Source: Spongiibacter marinus
Lineage (GTDB): Bacteria; Pseudomonadota; Gammaproteobacteria; Pseudomonadales; Spongiibacteraceae
Direction of reading: 5' to 3'
Length of the DNA stretch: 64,000 bases
Assembly: GCF_016906995.1 (NCBI RefSeq)
Contig: NZ_JAFBBD010000003.1
Location: 186,001 to 250,000, forward strand
The position numbers were made by a program, and so were the translations under genes. The first letter of the stretch is position 1. Each line of letters opens with the position of its first letter. The notes beneath the pieces were generated by a model. It saw only the letters and a program-made list of their open reading frames with translations. It had not been told where the DNA came from and made no database searches. Positions 1-9,144 of the stretch are shown here, in pieces.

Positions 1-99
1 TTGTGCGAAAGTTTGTCGCCCGCGCGTTTTATCATTCGTGACTTAATGCGCAGTAAACGCTAGGCTGCCCCAAACTACCAACACATGATAGGAGCCTGC

Positions 100-600
100 G
101 TGAGCGACTACACTGCCCTGGAAAAACGTCTGCGCGAACTCGAGGATATTTCAGCAATTTCTGCACTGAAATACCGCTACCTCAATGCCTGTGATGCCAA
201 GCAACCCGAGGAGGTTAGTAACTGCTTTGTTGCAGGAAAGATCGACATCGACTTCGGCCATATCGGGCGCTTTGACAGCCGCGAAGCCTTTGTAAACGTC
301 TTTGAAGAACTTGGCTGCCACGCCCACATTATCGACATGCACCACGCCCAAAACCCCGTTATCCGCATCCTCTCGGAAGACCAGGCAACGGGGCACATCG
401 GCCTGCGTTTTCTGAGCATCAACACCCAGGATAAAACGCGCATTCAGCTGTCTGGACACTACGACGATGAATACCAACGTGTCGATGGAGAGTGGAAGAT
501 ATCAGCGAGCCGCTTCACCGTGGCGGCTGTTGAGATGATTGATTTCTCTGGTGACCACGCCCGCGTTACCTACACCGGAAACACAATGCCCTCCTTATAG
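100..600 (+). CDS. SnoaL-like / NTF2-fold protein
   Basis: Small (166 aa from the GTG) cytoplasmic protein of the NTF2/SnoaL-like fold. The N-terminal helix LEDISAISALKYRYLNACD, the following acidic strand and the C-terminal YQRVDGEWKISASRF block match the usual layout of this family. An in-frame ATG lies at 85, but the GTG at 100 has a TAGGAG ribosome site about six bases upstream, so I prefer the GTG. The family includes isomerases, hydrolases, dehydratases and small dioxygenase-like subunits, so no reaction can be assigned. It converges on a second SnoaL-like gene at 633-1151. Fold fairly sure, function unknown. Confidence 0.75.
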   Translation: MSDYTALEKRLRELEDISAISALKYRYLNACDAKQPEEVSNCFVAGKIDIDFGHIGRFDSREAFVNVFEELGCHAHIIDMHHAQNPVIRILSEDQATGHIGLRFLSINTQDKTRIQLSGHYDDEYQRVDGEWKISASRFTVAAVEMIDFSGDHARVTYTGNTMPSL

Positions 601-632
601 GATGTTCGTCTTGGAGAACAAAGCCTAGCGGC

Positions 633-1151
633 TCATTTAACAAACCAAGCCGCGGATGGATCGCGAGACAACTCAGCCCCTTGGGCCGTACCGGCAAACA
701 TGGGGCCTGAAAAGTCACAACGGCTAGGGCGACATTCATTCCAGTCGGTGACAATTTCGCGGTGGCTGAACTGCCACCGGCCGTCACAGTGAATATAACG
801 GTCCAAGTACCGCCCACCCACCAGCAGCTCTTCATCGCCCGAGGCACCGGGGTAACGGTGGTACGCCTGGCAATACACTTCGCCCTCGGCGCGATCGCCG
901 TCAACCACAATCAGGTGATTCGTTACCGCGTGCGCCGTCAAAGTCATCTGGGATAATTGCTCTGGCAACCACTGAACATAATCACTCGCTGCGCCGCGGA
1001 ACATGGCCCCGTGGTCTTCAGTAGCATCAGGGTGATAGAGCTCTGCCAATGCGGCGTAGTCTTTGCGGTCGATGGCCCGGCAGTAGCGCAGTACCAAGTC
1101 GCGAATGGCTTCCTTCGCTGACAAGTGCCAGAGAATATCGTCGTTTTTCAT
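633..1151 (-). CDS. SnoaL-like / NTF2-fold protein
   Basis: 172-residue protein of the SnoaL_4 type: KEAIRDLVLRYCRAIDRKDYAALAELYHPDAT near the N-terminus is the classic motif, with YCR-x-D-R-x-D and LYHPDA. The central histidines (HAVTNH around residue 79) and the strand ending in DGRWQFSHREI also fit. Members occur in aromatic and steroid degradation clusters as dehydratases or dioxygenase-beta-like subunits, but no catabolic enzyme is adjacent here. It is convergent with the related-fold gene at 100-600, only about 30 bases apart. The two are not close paralogs in sequence. Confidence 0.8.
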   Translation of the reverse strand: MKNDDILWHLSAKEAIRDLVLRYCRAIDRKDYAALAELYHPDATEDHGAMFRGAASDYVQWLPEQLSQMTLTAHAVTNHLIVVDGDRAEGEVYCQAYHRYPGASGDEELLVGGRYLDRYIHCDGRWQFSHREIVTDWNECRPSRCDFSGPMFAGTAQGAELSRDPSAAWFVK

Positions 1152-1263
1152 CGCCCTGAGTGCCCTCCAAATCCTTGCTTAGCCACGGTGCCCGTCATCT
1201 GCACGTCAGTGGTGCGCGGCTACCAGCGAAATGGCATAGTAGGAGATTCTGCAAACACTTTGA

Positions 1264-2109
1264 ATGCTGACAATAGTGATGTACCGCTTACACACGCTTA
1301 TCGCTCTTGTGGTCGTCGTACTGCCACTGCGCGCGGCTGCTAATACGCTTCCTTACGACGTTGTGGGGCACTACCCTCATTCAACAGCGCTCTTCACCCA
1401 GGGGCTGGAACTGTTTCACGGCCAGCTTTTTGAGAGCAGCGGTCTTTATGGCCACTCGAAAGTGATTGCACGCCCCTTTCCAGAAGGGAGTACTGCCCCA
1501 GAAGGGAGTACTCCCCCTGAAGAAAGCACTGAAACCCTGCGGGGCGTCACCCTGGACAAATCGCTATTCGCAGAGGGCTTAACCTTCCACAGAGGCAGAC
1601 TTTACCTGCTCACATGGCGCGCTGGCCAATTACTGGAGATAGACCCCGAGCGGTTTGCGCTACTGCGCCGTCACGCATACAAGGGTCAGGGTTGGGGTAT
1701 TTGCTATCACTCGCGCCGCGACTTATTTGCAATGTCTGACGGCAGCGACGAAATACAATGGCGCCGAACCAGCGACTTCTCATTGGTGGACACCCTCACC
1801 ATTACCGGAGCCGGTAACTATCAGCACCTCAACGAATTGGAGTGCCATGGCGACTATATCCTCGCCAACCAATGGAAGCAGCCCTACCTCCTTGTCATTG
1901 ATGCGCGCTCAGGCGAAGTCGTTTCACAACTAGACTTGAGTGCACTCATTCCAGAGGGCCTCCATCAGGAAGCGGTGCTCAACGGTATCGCCTATGATGC
2001 CCGCGACGATACCTGGCTGGTGACGGGTAAACTCTGGCCCAAAATCTACCGAATTCGCTTTACGCTTCCGGTATTGGAGACGGCAAAAAGCGCCGCAAAA
2101 GCCGGCTAA
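1264..2109 (+). CDS. Glutaminyl-peptide cyclotransferase, plant/bacterial type
   Basis: Predicted periplasmic enzyme forming pyroglutamate from N-terminal glutamine, of the five-bladed beta-propeller (papaya QC-like, Glu_cyclase_2) family. Family blocks visible are FTQGLELFHGQLFESSGLYGHSKV near residue 46, LFAEGLTFHRGRLYLLTWR, WGICYHSRRDLFAMSDGSDEI, LNELECHGDYILANQW and LNGIAYDARDDTWLVTGKLWP. A signal peptide (LHTLIALVVVVLPLRAAA) is present. The start is uncertain between the ATG at 1264 and the one at 1279; neither has a good ribosome site. Oddity: a short in-frame tandem repeat (PEGST-A-PEGST-P-PEEST, about residues 77-91) inserted before the TLRGVTLD block. Confidence 0.87.
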   Translation: MLTIVMYRLHTLIALVVVVLPLRAAANTLPYDVVGHYPHSTALFTQGLELFHGQLFESSGLYGHSKVIARPFPEGSTAPEGSTPPEESTETLRGVTLDKSLFAEGLTFHRGRLYLLTWRAGQLLEIDPERFALLRRHAYKGQGWGICYHSRRDLFAMSDGSDEIQWRRTSDFSLVDTLTITGAGNYQHLNELECHGDYILANQWKQPYLLVIDARSGEVVSQLDLSALIPEGLHQEAVLNGIAYDARDDTWLVTGKLWPKIYRIRFTLPVLETAKSAAKAG

Positions 2110-2155
2110 AAATGCTAGTCTCCCTGAAACGTTTAATCGCTCAAGACAGGATTCT

Positions 2156-5095
2156 ATGACTGCTACCCAACCACGTGCCGCCCACCCTGCTTTTGAATTA
2201 CTCAGCAGTAAATCAATCGACGCACTCGGCGTCGCCCTTTGCGAATACCGGCACATAGAAACCGGCGCCAGCCACTACCATATTGACGCTGACAATAAAG
2301 AAAATGTGTTCCTTGTGGCACTGCGCACCGTCCCTAACGACTCGAAGGGCGTCGCTCATATCCTGGAGCACACGGCGCTGTGTGGCAGCGAAAAATACCC
2401 GGTGCGCGACCCGTTTTTTATGATGATTCGTCGCTCGCTGAACAGCTTTATGAACGCGTTTACCAGTTCTGACTGGACAGCCTACCCCTTTGCCAGCAGC
2501 AACCGGAAAGACTTTGATAACCTGTTACAGGTGTATTTAGATGCCGTTTTCTTCTCACGCCTGCACCCCCTAGATTTCGCCCAAGAGGGTCATCGGTTAG
2601 AGTTTAGCGAACGCGGCAATCCCGACTCAGCACTTCAATTTAAAGGTGTGGTTTTCAATGAAATGAAGGGGGCCATGAGCTCGATACCAAGCAGGCTCTG
2701 GCACACGCTGTGTAAGTATTTATTTCCCACTGCCACCTATCACCACAACAGCGGCGGCGATCCGGAGGCCATTCCAGACCTCAGCTACGAAGAGCTAAAG
2801 GGCTTTTACGAAAGCCATTACCATCCCAGCAACGCCATTTTTATGACCTACGGCGATATTTCTGCCGCCGAGCACCAAGCACGCTTTGAAGAATTGGCCC
2901 TCAAGCGCTTTACCGCCCTGGATAAGCACATTGCAGTGGCGGATGAAAAACGCTACCACGCCCCCATTCGCGTGCAAGAGTCCTACCCGCTGCCAGCGGC
3001 GGAGGACCCCAAGGGTAAGACCCATATCGTGTTGTCCTGGCTACTGGGCAATAGTACCGACCTTGATAGCCTGCTAGAGGCGCAACTTCTTGCCGGAATA
3101 TTATTGGATAACAGCTCCAGCCCACTGCTGCATGCGCTTGAAACCAGCGACCTGGGGAGCTCCCCCTCGCCGATGTGTGGTTTAGAGGACTCAATGCGTG
3201 AGATGGTGTTTGCCTGCGGACTGGAAGGCAGTGAGGTCGAGCACCGCGATGCCGTAGAGGCCCTGGTGCTCGACACCCTCCGCGACTTGGTCAAGGAGGG
3301 CGTCGACACCGACCAAGTTGAATCAGTCCTTCACCAGCTGGAGCTACAACAACGAGAGATCAGTGGCGACGGCTACCCCTATGGCCTGCAACTGATTTTG
3401 AATAGTTTGGGAGCGGCCACCCACCGCGGTAACCCCGTTGATGTCTTGGACCTAGACCCAGCGCTTGCGCGCCTGCGTGAGAAAATCGCTGATGCGGATT
3501 ATCTTCCCCGCTTGCTGCAGCAGCTAATTGATAACCCTCATCGCGTCACCCTGGTTTTCAGTCCTGACCAACAGTATCAACAGCGCGCCGAAGACGCTGA
3601 ACAACACCGATTAGCCACAATCCAAGCCTCGCTCAGCGACGCAGAGAAGCAGGCGATTATCGATCAGGCAGAAGCCTTGGCTGAGCGACAAACCCTGCAA
3701 GAAGACGAGAGCATCTTGCCCCGAGTCGGCTTGGCAGATGTCGCCCAAGACCTCCCCGAGCTGCCCTATACCGACGCGCATTTCGGCAACCTGCCCTACT
3801 GCTATTACAACCGCGGCACCAATGGTTTGATTTACCAGCAGTTGTTAATCGAAATGCCGCATCTCAGCGATGACGAGCTCGGCTTACTCCCCCTCTACAC
3901 CCAAACCGTCACCGAGCTCGGCCTGGGCGAGCGCAGCTATATAGAAGTACAAGCCCACCAAGCCGCGATCTGTGGCGGCATCTCGGCTTACACCAGTATG
4001 CGCGGCGGCATAAACGATGAACAGCAGCAGCAGGCGTACTTAGTACTGTCGTCGAAGGCCTTGCTACGTAATTGCCAGGCGCAAGCAACGCTCATGCGCG
4101 ACACACTGGAGCAGGTACGCTTTGACGAACATGAACGAATCCACGATATGCTCGCCCACATGAAGGCGCGACGAGAGTCTTCAATCACCGGAAACGGGCA
4201 CGCGCTGGCCATGGCAGCGGCCTCTTCGGGGATGAGCCCCGTTGCAAGAATTAGCCAAAAGATGTCCGGTTTAGATGGCATTCTGCAGCTTCGACAGCTG
4301 AGCGATGCGGCTGAGACAGCGAGCGGCAAAGCCGCCTTGGCTGAGGGGTTAGCGGCCATTCACCAGAAAGTGCTGTCTGCCAACCGGCAGCTGTTGGTCG
4401 TTGCTGAAGAACAGGAGTTCAATGCTCATCGCTCAGCGCTGGCATCGGTTTGGGATAATTTCCAGGGCGATGGCAACGCGCTATTGCACACCGACACCTG
4501 CCGTGAAGCACGTCGTGAATTTTGGTCTGCTAACTCCCAGGTCAACTTCTGCGCCAGCGCCTACCCCACCGTTCCCTCGGGCCATCCGGACGCCGCGATA
4601 TTGAGCGTGCTGGCTGTGTATCTTCGCAACGGCATCTTGCATCGCAGCATTCGCGAACAGGGCGGCGCCTATGGCGGCGGCGCATCGCAAGACTCCAATA
4701 TTGCGGCCTTCCGCTTTTATTCCTACCGCGACCCACGCTTGCAAGAAACGCTAAACGATTTCAGCCAAGCCATTGATTGGATGCTGGACACACCTGTGAG
4801 CAGCGACGCCCTGGAGCAAGCGATACTGGGCGTTGTCAGCAATATCGACAAACCCGGCTCGCCCGCCGGCGAGGCAAAGCAGGATTTTCACAGCCGTATT
4901 TTTGGCCGCAGCATTGATGATCGCCGCACATTCCGAAACCGCGTACTCGCGGTGACTGGCGACGATTTGCAGCGGGTGACCCGAGAGTACCTCAAGGGCG
5001 TGGCGCCCAGCATTGCGGTAATCAGTAATAGCGCAACGGCCCAAAACCTTGACGACTGGCTGTCAGCGGAAGGCTTTGAGCAACGGCAACTCTAG
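2156..5095 (+). CDS. Insulinase-family (M16C, PreP-like) zinc metalloprotease
   Basis: 979-residue peptidase of the presequence-protease (PreP/Cym1, M16C) type, which degrades unstructured peptides inside a closed chamber. The inverted zinc motif is HILEH at residues 68-72 (ligands His68 and His72, catalytic Glu71), followed by the family's TALCGSEKYPVRDPF, and the third ligand is Glu169 in FNEMKG. Length matches the four-domain single-chain M16C enzymes. The C-terminal half has the RNGILHRSIREQGGAYGGGA block typical of the family's active-site tyrosine region. No signal peptide is seen, so it is probably cytoplasmic. The start has an AGGA site 8-10 bases upstream. Confidence 0.92.
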   Translation: MTATQPRAAHPAFELLSSKSIDALGVALCEYRHIETGASHYHIDADNKENVFLVALRTVPNDSKGVAHILEHTALCGSEKYPVRDPFFMMIRRSLNSFMNAFTSSDWTAYPFASSNRKDFDNLLQVYLDAVFFSRLHPLDFAQEGHRLEFSERGNPDSALQFKGVVFNEMKGAMSSIPSRLWHTLCKYLFPTATYHHNSGGDPEAIPDLSYEELKGFYESHYHPSNAIFMTYGDISAAEHQARFEELALKRFTALDKHIAVADEKRYHAPIRVQESYPLPAAEDPKGKTHIVLSWLLGNSTDLDSLLEAQLLAGILLDNSSSPLLHALETSDLGSSPSPMCGLEDSMREMVFACGLEGSEVEHRDAVEALVLDTLRDLVKEGVDTDQVESVLHQLELQQREISGDGYPYGLQLILNSLGAATHRGNPVDVLDLDPALARLREKIADADYLPRLLQQLIDNPHRVTLVFSPDQQYQQRAEDAEQHRLATIQASLSDAEKQAIIDQAEALAERQTLQEDESILPRVGLADVAQDLPELPYTDAHFGNLPYCYYNRGTNGLIYQQLLIEMPHLSDDELGLLPLYTQTVTELGLGERSYIEVQAHQAAICGGISAYTSMRGGINDEQQQQAYLVLSSKALLRNCQAQATLMRDTLEQVRFDEHERIHDMLAHMKARRESSITGNGHALAMAAASSGMSPVARISQKMSGLDGILQLRQLSDAAETASGKAALAEGLAAIHQKVLSANRQLLVVAEEQEFNAHRSALASVWDNFQGDGNALLHTDTCREARREFWSANSQVNFCASAYPTVPSGHPDAAILSVLAVYLRNGILHRSIREQGGAYGGGASQDSNIAAFRFYSYRDPRLQETLNDFSQAIDWMLDTPVSSDALEQAILGVVSNIDKPGSPAGEAKQDFHSRIFGRSIDDRRTFRNRVLAVTGDDLQRVTREYLKGVAPSIAVISNSATAQNLDDWLSAEGFEQRQL

Positions 5096-5122
5096 CGCCC
5101 GCGTGCAGTGCCACCTACTTCA

Positions 5123-7726
5123 TCAGTGATGAAGGTGGCGCTGTATGCGCTGCTGCAGCTGCTGCGCATTGGGCTGCAGGCGTAAATTTTGCTTCGCGGC
5201 GCCCAGGTCATTGAGCTCGCTGTCGCTCAGCGCGCGCCCCGAGAATAACAGCGCATTCATGTAACCCTTTTGCGTTTCAAAGGAGTTATCAGTCAGCAGC
5301 AATAGCTCATCAATTATCGCCCAGCGTTCACCGATATCTCCCCCCACCTTGGCACCGATTAGCTCACCGTCGAGGTAAGCCTTGAAGCTACCGCCATCGC
5401 CACCGGCGTAAAATACCAAGCCGAGTCGATGCCATTTTCCTGGACGGAACTCGCCAAAGTACCCGGAACCGGCACTGGCGATACCCACTCCGCCACTGGC
5501 TCTGGATTCGAAGAATATGTCTGCGTCATCATCGTTATTAGGCGTAGTCTGCATAATGGCGCGCCAGAAGCCATCACTGGCCTCTGGCCATAAAATGTCC
5601 ATAACGAGCGAGTAATCCGATAATTTTCCTTGCTCGGCGAGATCGCCGTTCGCAGGGACGTTGGTCTGCAGTTTCAACCCCTGCTCCGGACTGTATGCAT
5701 CAAATGCCATCACCACCGAGTCTCCACCCGCTAATTCCGGCACACCAAAGTCTGCCGGCGGGCCGAATTGGGTATCCGCTTGTGTGGCAACGTTAAGGTA
5801 GCTCAGGCGCGAGGGCCCAGCGTCTTCTCGCAAGGGCTGCTCATCGCTATGGAATTGCCACGTTGTGGTAACGGTGTCTGGTTGACAGCGACTCAGGGTT
5901 TTATCGATATCCAGATACAGGCAGTCACTGCTGCGCTGGCGCGCATACGCATCCAGACTTGCCCAACTTTCTGACAGGTATGTTGCTGAGCGGTCAGCTA
6001 AATTGGGGAAGAAAAGCGGCAAATTCCACGCGGCACTTTTATAGAGCACCAGCTTGATGGGCTCTGACTCGGCTGCCTGCGACGAGACAAACACCCAAGC
6101 TGGCTGCGCCGCACGCATCTCAGCCAATTCTGCGGCGGATACACTAACTTCATAGAATGCCTTAAAACCTGGCGTATCTGCGGGCTGTCGCTCAACGGGT
6201 AGCGCGCGATGAAATTCGGTTGCGGTTACCGTCCCTGGCAGCCAGCGCTCGATAACCTGCGAGGGATCCAGCAACGCGGCATCGGCCCCGTGATGATATA
6301 GCGCCGCTTTGGCTGCCAGGGCGGTTAATTGTTGTGCGTTTGGCTGGTCTTCAGCCAAGGCGATTTCGACATGCGCATCGGGGCTGTATTTTTGCACAAT
6401 GCCCTCAATAACCTGCTGCGTTGTCGCATCGGGCTCAGCAATATCACGCACCTGAATTTCGTCAACACTGGCGTCGAGGAGCCGTTTGTCCGACAGGCGG
6501 TAGCGAAGCGTCACGTCACTCAGACCATCGGCGAAAAAGTCTGGCTGGATCAGTATATTGCCCGACGCCAACTGCTCAAACTCGGTACCCAAATGGCTGT
6601 GTCCGCCAAGGGCGAGGTCGATCTCTGGATTGGCGAGTAGGATTTCACGATCCGCACTGGCGCCTAGGTGGCTGAGCATCACTAAAACATCCACGTGCTC
6701 CCGGTACTGGCTGACTACCCCCTCGGCAATATGCTGCAAGTGCCAATTCATTTTAAAGTCGGGGACGAAATCCGGAATCGGCGCCGTCTCAAGGGGCTCA
6801 TCAAGCTCATTCCACGGCCCCGAGCTCATACCAAAGAAGCCGACCTTCAAGCAGCCTACCTGAAGTACTGCAAAGCCCTGCGCGCCGAAACTCTCTGCAC
6901 TGCCGCCTCGGTATTCACTGTTACTAGCAATCACCTGTGCGATTGGGTCCTGTGCGTGGTCGAGTAGCGTGTCCGCCCCCCAGGCAAAATCGTGATTGCC
7001 AATGACGCGTACATCAAACGCCATGGCCTTGGTGACCTCAACCGTCGCGGCTCCCGCCGATAACAACTCAGCGACGCTGCCCTTTTCAAAATCGTCTCCG
7101 CCGTTACTGAATACTGTATAGGGCTGCTCTTCAAGCGCCTGAAGGTGGTAGGCCTTGATACGACTAAAAAGCTTTTCAGGGCCACCATAGCGTGCATGCA
7201 GGTCAGCTACGTGAATAAAGCGCAGCGATTGTTCCTCGGCTTGTGCTTCGCAGTTGCCGTTGACCACGCGCGCCACCTCGGGAGCCTCAGTGGGAACCAA
7301 GCGATATTCACCGAACTGGGTGATACTGGCCGTGACACCCGCCTCGCTCTGCACAGAGCTCAATAGCGGCCGCCACTGCCCATCGACATTTCTGGCCACG
7401 CTATAGCGCTGATTTTTGGGGTTTTCCGGCAGGGGTAAGAATAACCTAGCAGGCGTTAGCAGCTGTGTTTCCGTGGGCTGCAGCTCATACTGCGTTTGCT
7501 CCGCAGCGACGTTCACTTCTAAAGAAATAGACAGGGCTTGCGCTGCGCTGGTCGACGCCAGTTCTAAACGCGCGGTGTCATCGAAGGTTAGCACCGACGC
7601 TTCACCTGGAGCTACGCGATAGGAAGGCGTGTCGTCGCGACCGGAGCCGCCCCCACCACCTCCGCCGCAGGCAACAAGGGAAAAACATATAAACAGTGGG
7701 GTTAAGAAACCCTGTCGCATACTCAC
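5123..7726 (-). CDS. Lipoprotein with 5'-nucleotidase-type metallophosphatase and LamG-like domains
   Basis: 867-residue surface or periplasmic lipoprotein. Residues 1-20 are a signal peptide ending in lipobox LVAC (Cys20), followed by seven glycines. A beta-rich region (about 35-155) precedes a calcineurin-like phosphoesterase domain with D175-x-H177, GGDD (around 212), GNHDF (N244, H245), H353 and GGHSH (H376, H378), as in UshA/5'-nucleotidases. A shortened 5'-nucleotidase C-terminal region follows (about 440-600). Residues about 640-830 look like a concanavalin/LamG fold (KWHRLGLVFYAGGDGGSFKAYLDGELIG). Likely hydrolyses phosphate esters outside the inner membrane. Fusion to a LamG-like domain is uncommon; substrate unknown. 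It converges on the M16C gene with 27 bases between them. Confidence 0.82.
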   Translation of the reverse strand: MSMRQGFLTPLFICFSLVACGGGGGGGSGRDDTPSYRVAPGEASVLTFDDTARLELASTSAAQALSISLEVNVAAEQTQYELQPTETQLLTPARLFLPLPENPKNQRYSVARNVDGQWRPLLSSVQSEAGVTASITQFGEYRLVPTEAPEVARVVNGNCEAQAEEQSLRFIHVADLHARYGGPEKLFSRIKAYHLQALEEQPYTVFSNGGDDFEKGSVAELLSAGAATVEVTKAMAFDVRVIGNHDFAWGADTLLDHAQDPIAQVIASNSEYRGGSAESFGAQGFAVLQVGCLKVGFFGMSSGPWNELDEPLETAPIPDFVPDFKMNWHLQHIAEGVVSQYREHVDVLVMLSHLGASADREILLANPEIDLALGGHSHLGTEFEQLASGNILIQPDFFADGLSDVTLRYRLSDKRLLDASVDEIQVRDIAEPDATTQQVIEGIVQKYSPDAHVEIALAEDQPNAQQLTALAAKAALYHHGADAALLDPSQVIERWLPGTVTATEFHRALPVERQPADTPGFKAFYEVSVSAAELAEMRAAQPAWVFVSSQAAESEPIKLVLYKSAAWNLPLFFPNLADRSATYLSESWASLDAYARQRSSDCLYLDIDKTLSRCQPDTVTTTWQFHSDEQPLREDAGPSRLSYLNVATQADTQFGPPADFGVPELAGGDSVVMAFDAYSPEQGLKLQTNVPANGDLAEQGKLSDYSLVMDILWPEASDGFWRAIMQTTPNNDDDADIFFESRASGGVGIASAGSGYFGEFRPGKWHRLGLVFYAGGDGGSFKAYLDGELIGAKVGGDIGERWAIIDELLLLTDNSFETQKGYMNALLFSGRALSDSELNDLGAAKQNLRLQPNAQQLQQRIQRHLHH

Positions 7727-7835
7727 AGCTCCATTAATTTACTGCCCATTGCAGCTCGCTATCCTTGCGAATACTACGTGACCCAGCGTAGACGCTATCT
7801 AGGTACAAACCGTGATTTCAGCAACCACTATAGGC

Positions 7836-8258
7836 TCACTGCGCCGCAGAGACTCCGGTTTTTTCTTGGCCAGCTTTGCGCAGTCTTCGATACTCTGCCT
7901 GTTGGGAGGGCGTGAGCAAGCCGTAAAATTCCATTTGCGTCTGGAGAATTGACCCCGTGTGGCGGGCCGCAACAGACCCCGCCCGCTGGCTCATTGCAGC
8001 AATGGTACTGCGCGTCATTTCCGGTAGCGGTTGTAGCTGCATATCTTGTCTAAGTGCGACGCTTTCTTTTTGTAACTCGGCTGCTTTTGCCGCATAGCGG
8101 ACAATCAACTTATTAACCTGCTCGCGTTGCTGGCTAGTGAGCTCCAGCTTGTCCGCCAGGGCAGCGATGCTGGCACTGCTAAGCGCCTCTGCCGCTTGAG
8201 CCGGCATCACCAGCACCCATGTGCTGAAAAAAAGAATCGAGATAGAGCGAATCAACAT
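7836..8258 (-). CDS. Spy/CpxP-like periplasmic LTxxQ protein
   Basis: 140-residue exported protein with a signal peptide (SILFFSTWVLVMPAQA-A). Two LTxxQ-type motifs, LTSQQREQVNKL and LTPSQQAEYRRL, flank an alpha-helical region. This is the hallmark of the Spy/CpxP/CnrX family of periplasmic chaperones and stress sensors. An AAGGAA ribosome site precedes the ATG. It follows recX on the same strand with a gap of about 56 bases, but no functional tie to recX is expected. Whether it is a chaperone or a metal/envelope-stress sensor cannot be told from sequence. Confidence 0.7.
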   Translation of the reverse strand: MLIRSISILFFSTWVLVMPAQAAEALSSASIAALADKLELTSQQREQVNKLIVRYAAKAAELQKESVALRQDMQLQPLPEMTRSTIAAMSQRAGSVAARHTGSILQTQMEFYGLLTPSQQAEYRRLRKAGQEKTGVSAAQ

Positions 8259-8314
8259 TCATTATTCCTTTCAATGAATCTGTCCCAAACAGAGTACTTC
8301 TCGGTGCAACATCG

Positions 8315-8758
8315 TTATGCAGTTCTACACACGCGCCGGATGGACTCTGCGTCGAAGCCACGATGATGAAGAAATCGCTGCCGTTTGGCCAGCTCCCGCC
8401 GATCTTTGGGTGGAACATCGGCGTATTTTTTTTGGTAAACACTCTGCAATTGCTCAAACCAGTCGAAACCGGCATCAGCAAACGCCTCATCGATAATCGT
8501 CTCTGAAACACCGCGGTCGCGCAGTTCCATGCGAATACGCGAGGGGCCAAAGCCACTATTTGCTCTCATACGCAGATAGCTCTCGGCAAAACGCTGATCG
8601 CTTTGTAACCGCTCATGGGCCAAGCGCTCGACAACTATCGCAATGTCCGCCTCGCAACTGGGAAAGCGCTGCGCCAACTTGGACACCAACTCCTTTCGGC
8701 TATGCTCCCGTCGGGCCAATAAGTCCATTGCTTTCTTTCGTATACCTATGTCACTCAA
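8315..8758 (-). CDS. recX: Regulatory protein RecX
   Basis: 147-residue modulator of RecA filaments. It shows the three-helix tandem repeats of RecX: RKKAMDLLARREHSRKELVSKL, LQSDQRFAESYLRMRANSGFGPSRIRMELRDRGVSETIIDEA, and KRQRFLHHRGFDAESIRRV. The start is a TTG with an AGGA-like site upstream; the family normally begins at about this point. Unusually, it is separated from recA by about 11 kb of Tad-pilus genes on the opposite strand, so the recA-recX co-transcription seen in many relatives is broken here. Its own promoter must lie in 8759-8900. Confidence 0.9.
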   Translation of the reverse strand: MSDIGIRKKAMDLLARREHSRKELVSKLAQRFPSCEADIAIVVERLAHERLQSDQRFAESYLRMRANSGFGPSRIRMELRDRGVSETIIDEAFADAGFDWFEQLQSVYQKKYADVPPKDRRELAKRQRFLHHRGFDAESIRRVCRTA

Positions 8759-8900
8759 TTTCTACTATCCTAGTTGAGGGTAGATGCTCGCCTCTACGGC
8801 AAATACTTATTTTTTTTAATCTGTGCAAATAGCAAAGTAACAACACGGTCAACAGGGCGTTATTAGACTCGACCGCTTTCTTTTACCATGGAGTGTAACT

Positions 8901-9101
8901 ATGTTAGTGCAAATTCAAGTATTGTTGATGCAGATTTTTTCTGGTTCCTTGGCTAAATTTCGCGATGATGAGCGCGGTGCAAGTGCCATCGAGTACGCAA
9001 TTATGGCAGCCGTACTGATCGGCGTAATCATCGCCGCGATTGGCTTCCTCAATCTCGAAGGCATTTTCACCACCATCAACGCAGATATCAACGCAGCCTA
9101 A
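8901..9101 (+). CDS. flp: Flp-family type IVb major pilin
   Basis: 66-residue prepilin. After a short leader containing FRDDERG, the processing site is G26 followed by ASAIEYAIMAAVLIGVII, with Glu31 at +5 and the E-Y pair typical of Flp pilins. One hydrophobic helix (residues about 33-50) and a short hydrophilic tail complete it. GGAG lies 8 bases upstream of the ATG. It is the first gene of the Tad locus and is expected to be processed by the TadV peptidase encoded next. The leader of about 26 residues is longer than in some Flp proteins but within the normal range. Confidence 0.93.
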   Translation: MLVQIQVLLMQIFSGSLAKFRDDERGASAIEYAIMAAVLIGVIIAAIGFLNLEGIFTTINADINAA

Positions 9102-9144
9102 ATACGTTATTGAAATTGGCGGCGAAATAGGAATTCCCCGTGTT

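Noticed and set aside
628-653. GCGGCT/AGCCGC inverted repeat between the two SnoaL-like genes
   Set aside because: Only six pairs with a 14-base loop and no T-tract; weak support for a terminator.
5105-5140. Imperfect inverted repeat at the M16C/metallophosphatase junction as a terminator
   Set aside because: The stem contains mismatches and neither strand has a T-run, so I did not list it as a terminator.
9040-9144. Longer start of tadV overlapping flp
   Set aside because: The extra residues are the frame-shifted flp sequence and would precede the first membrane helix without similarity to TadV.
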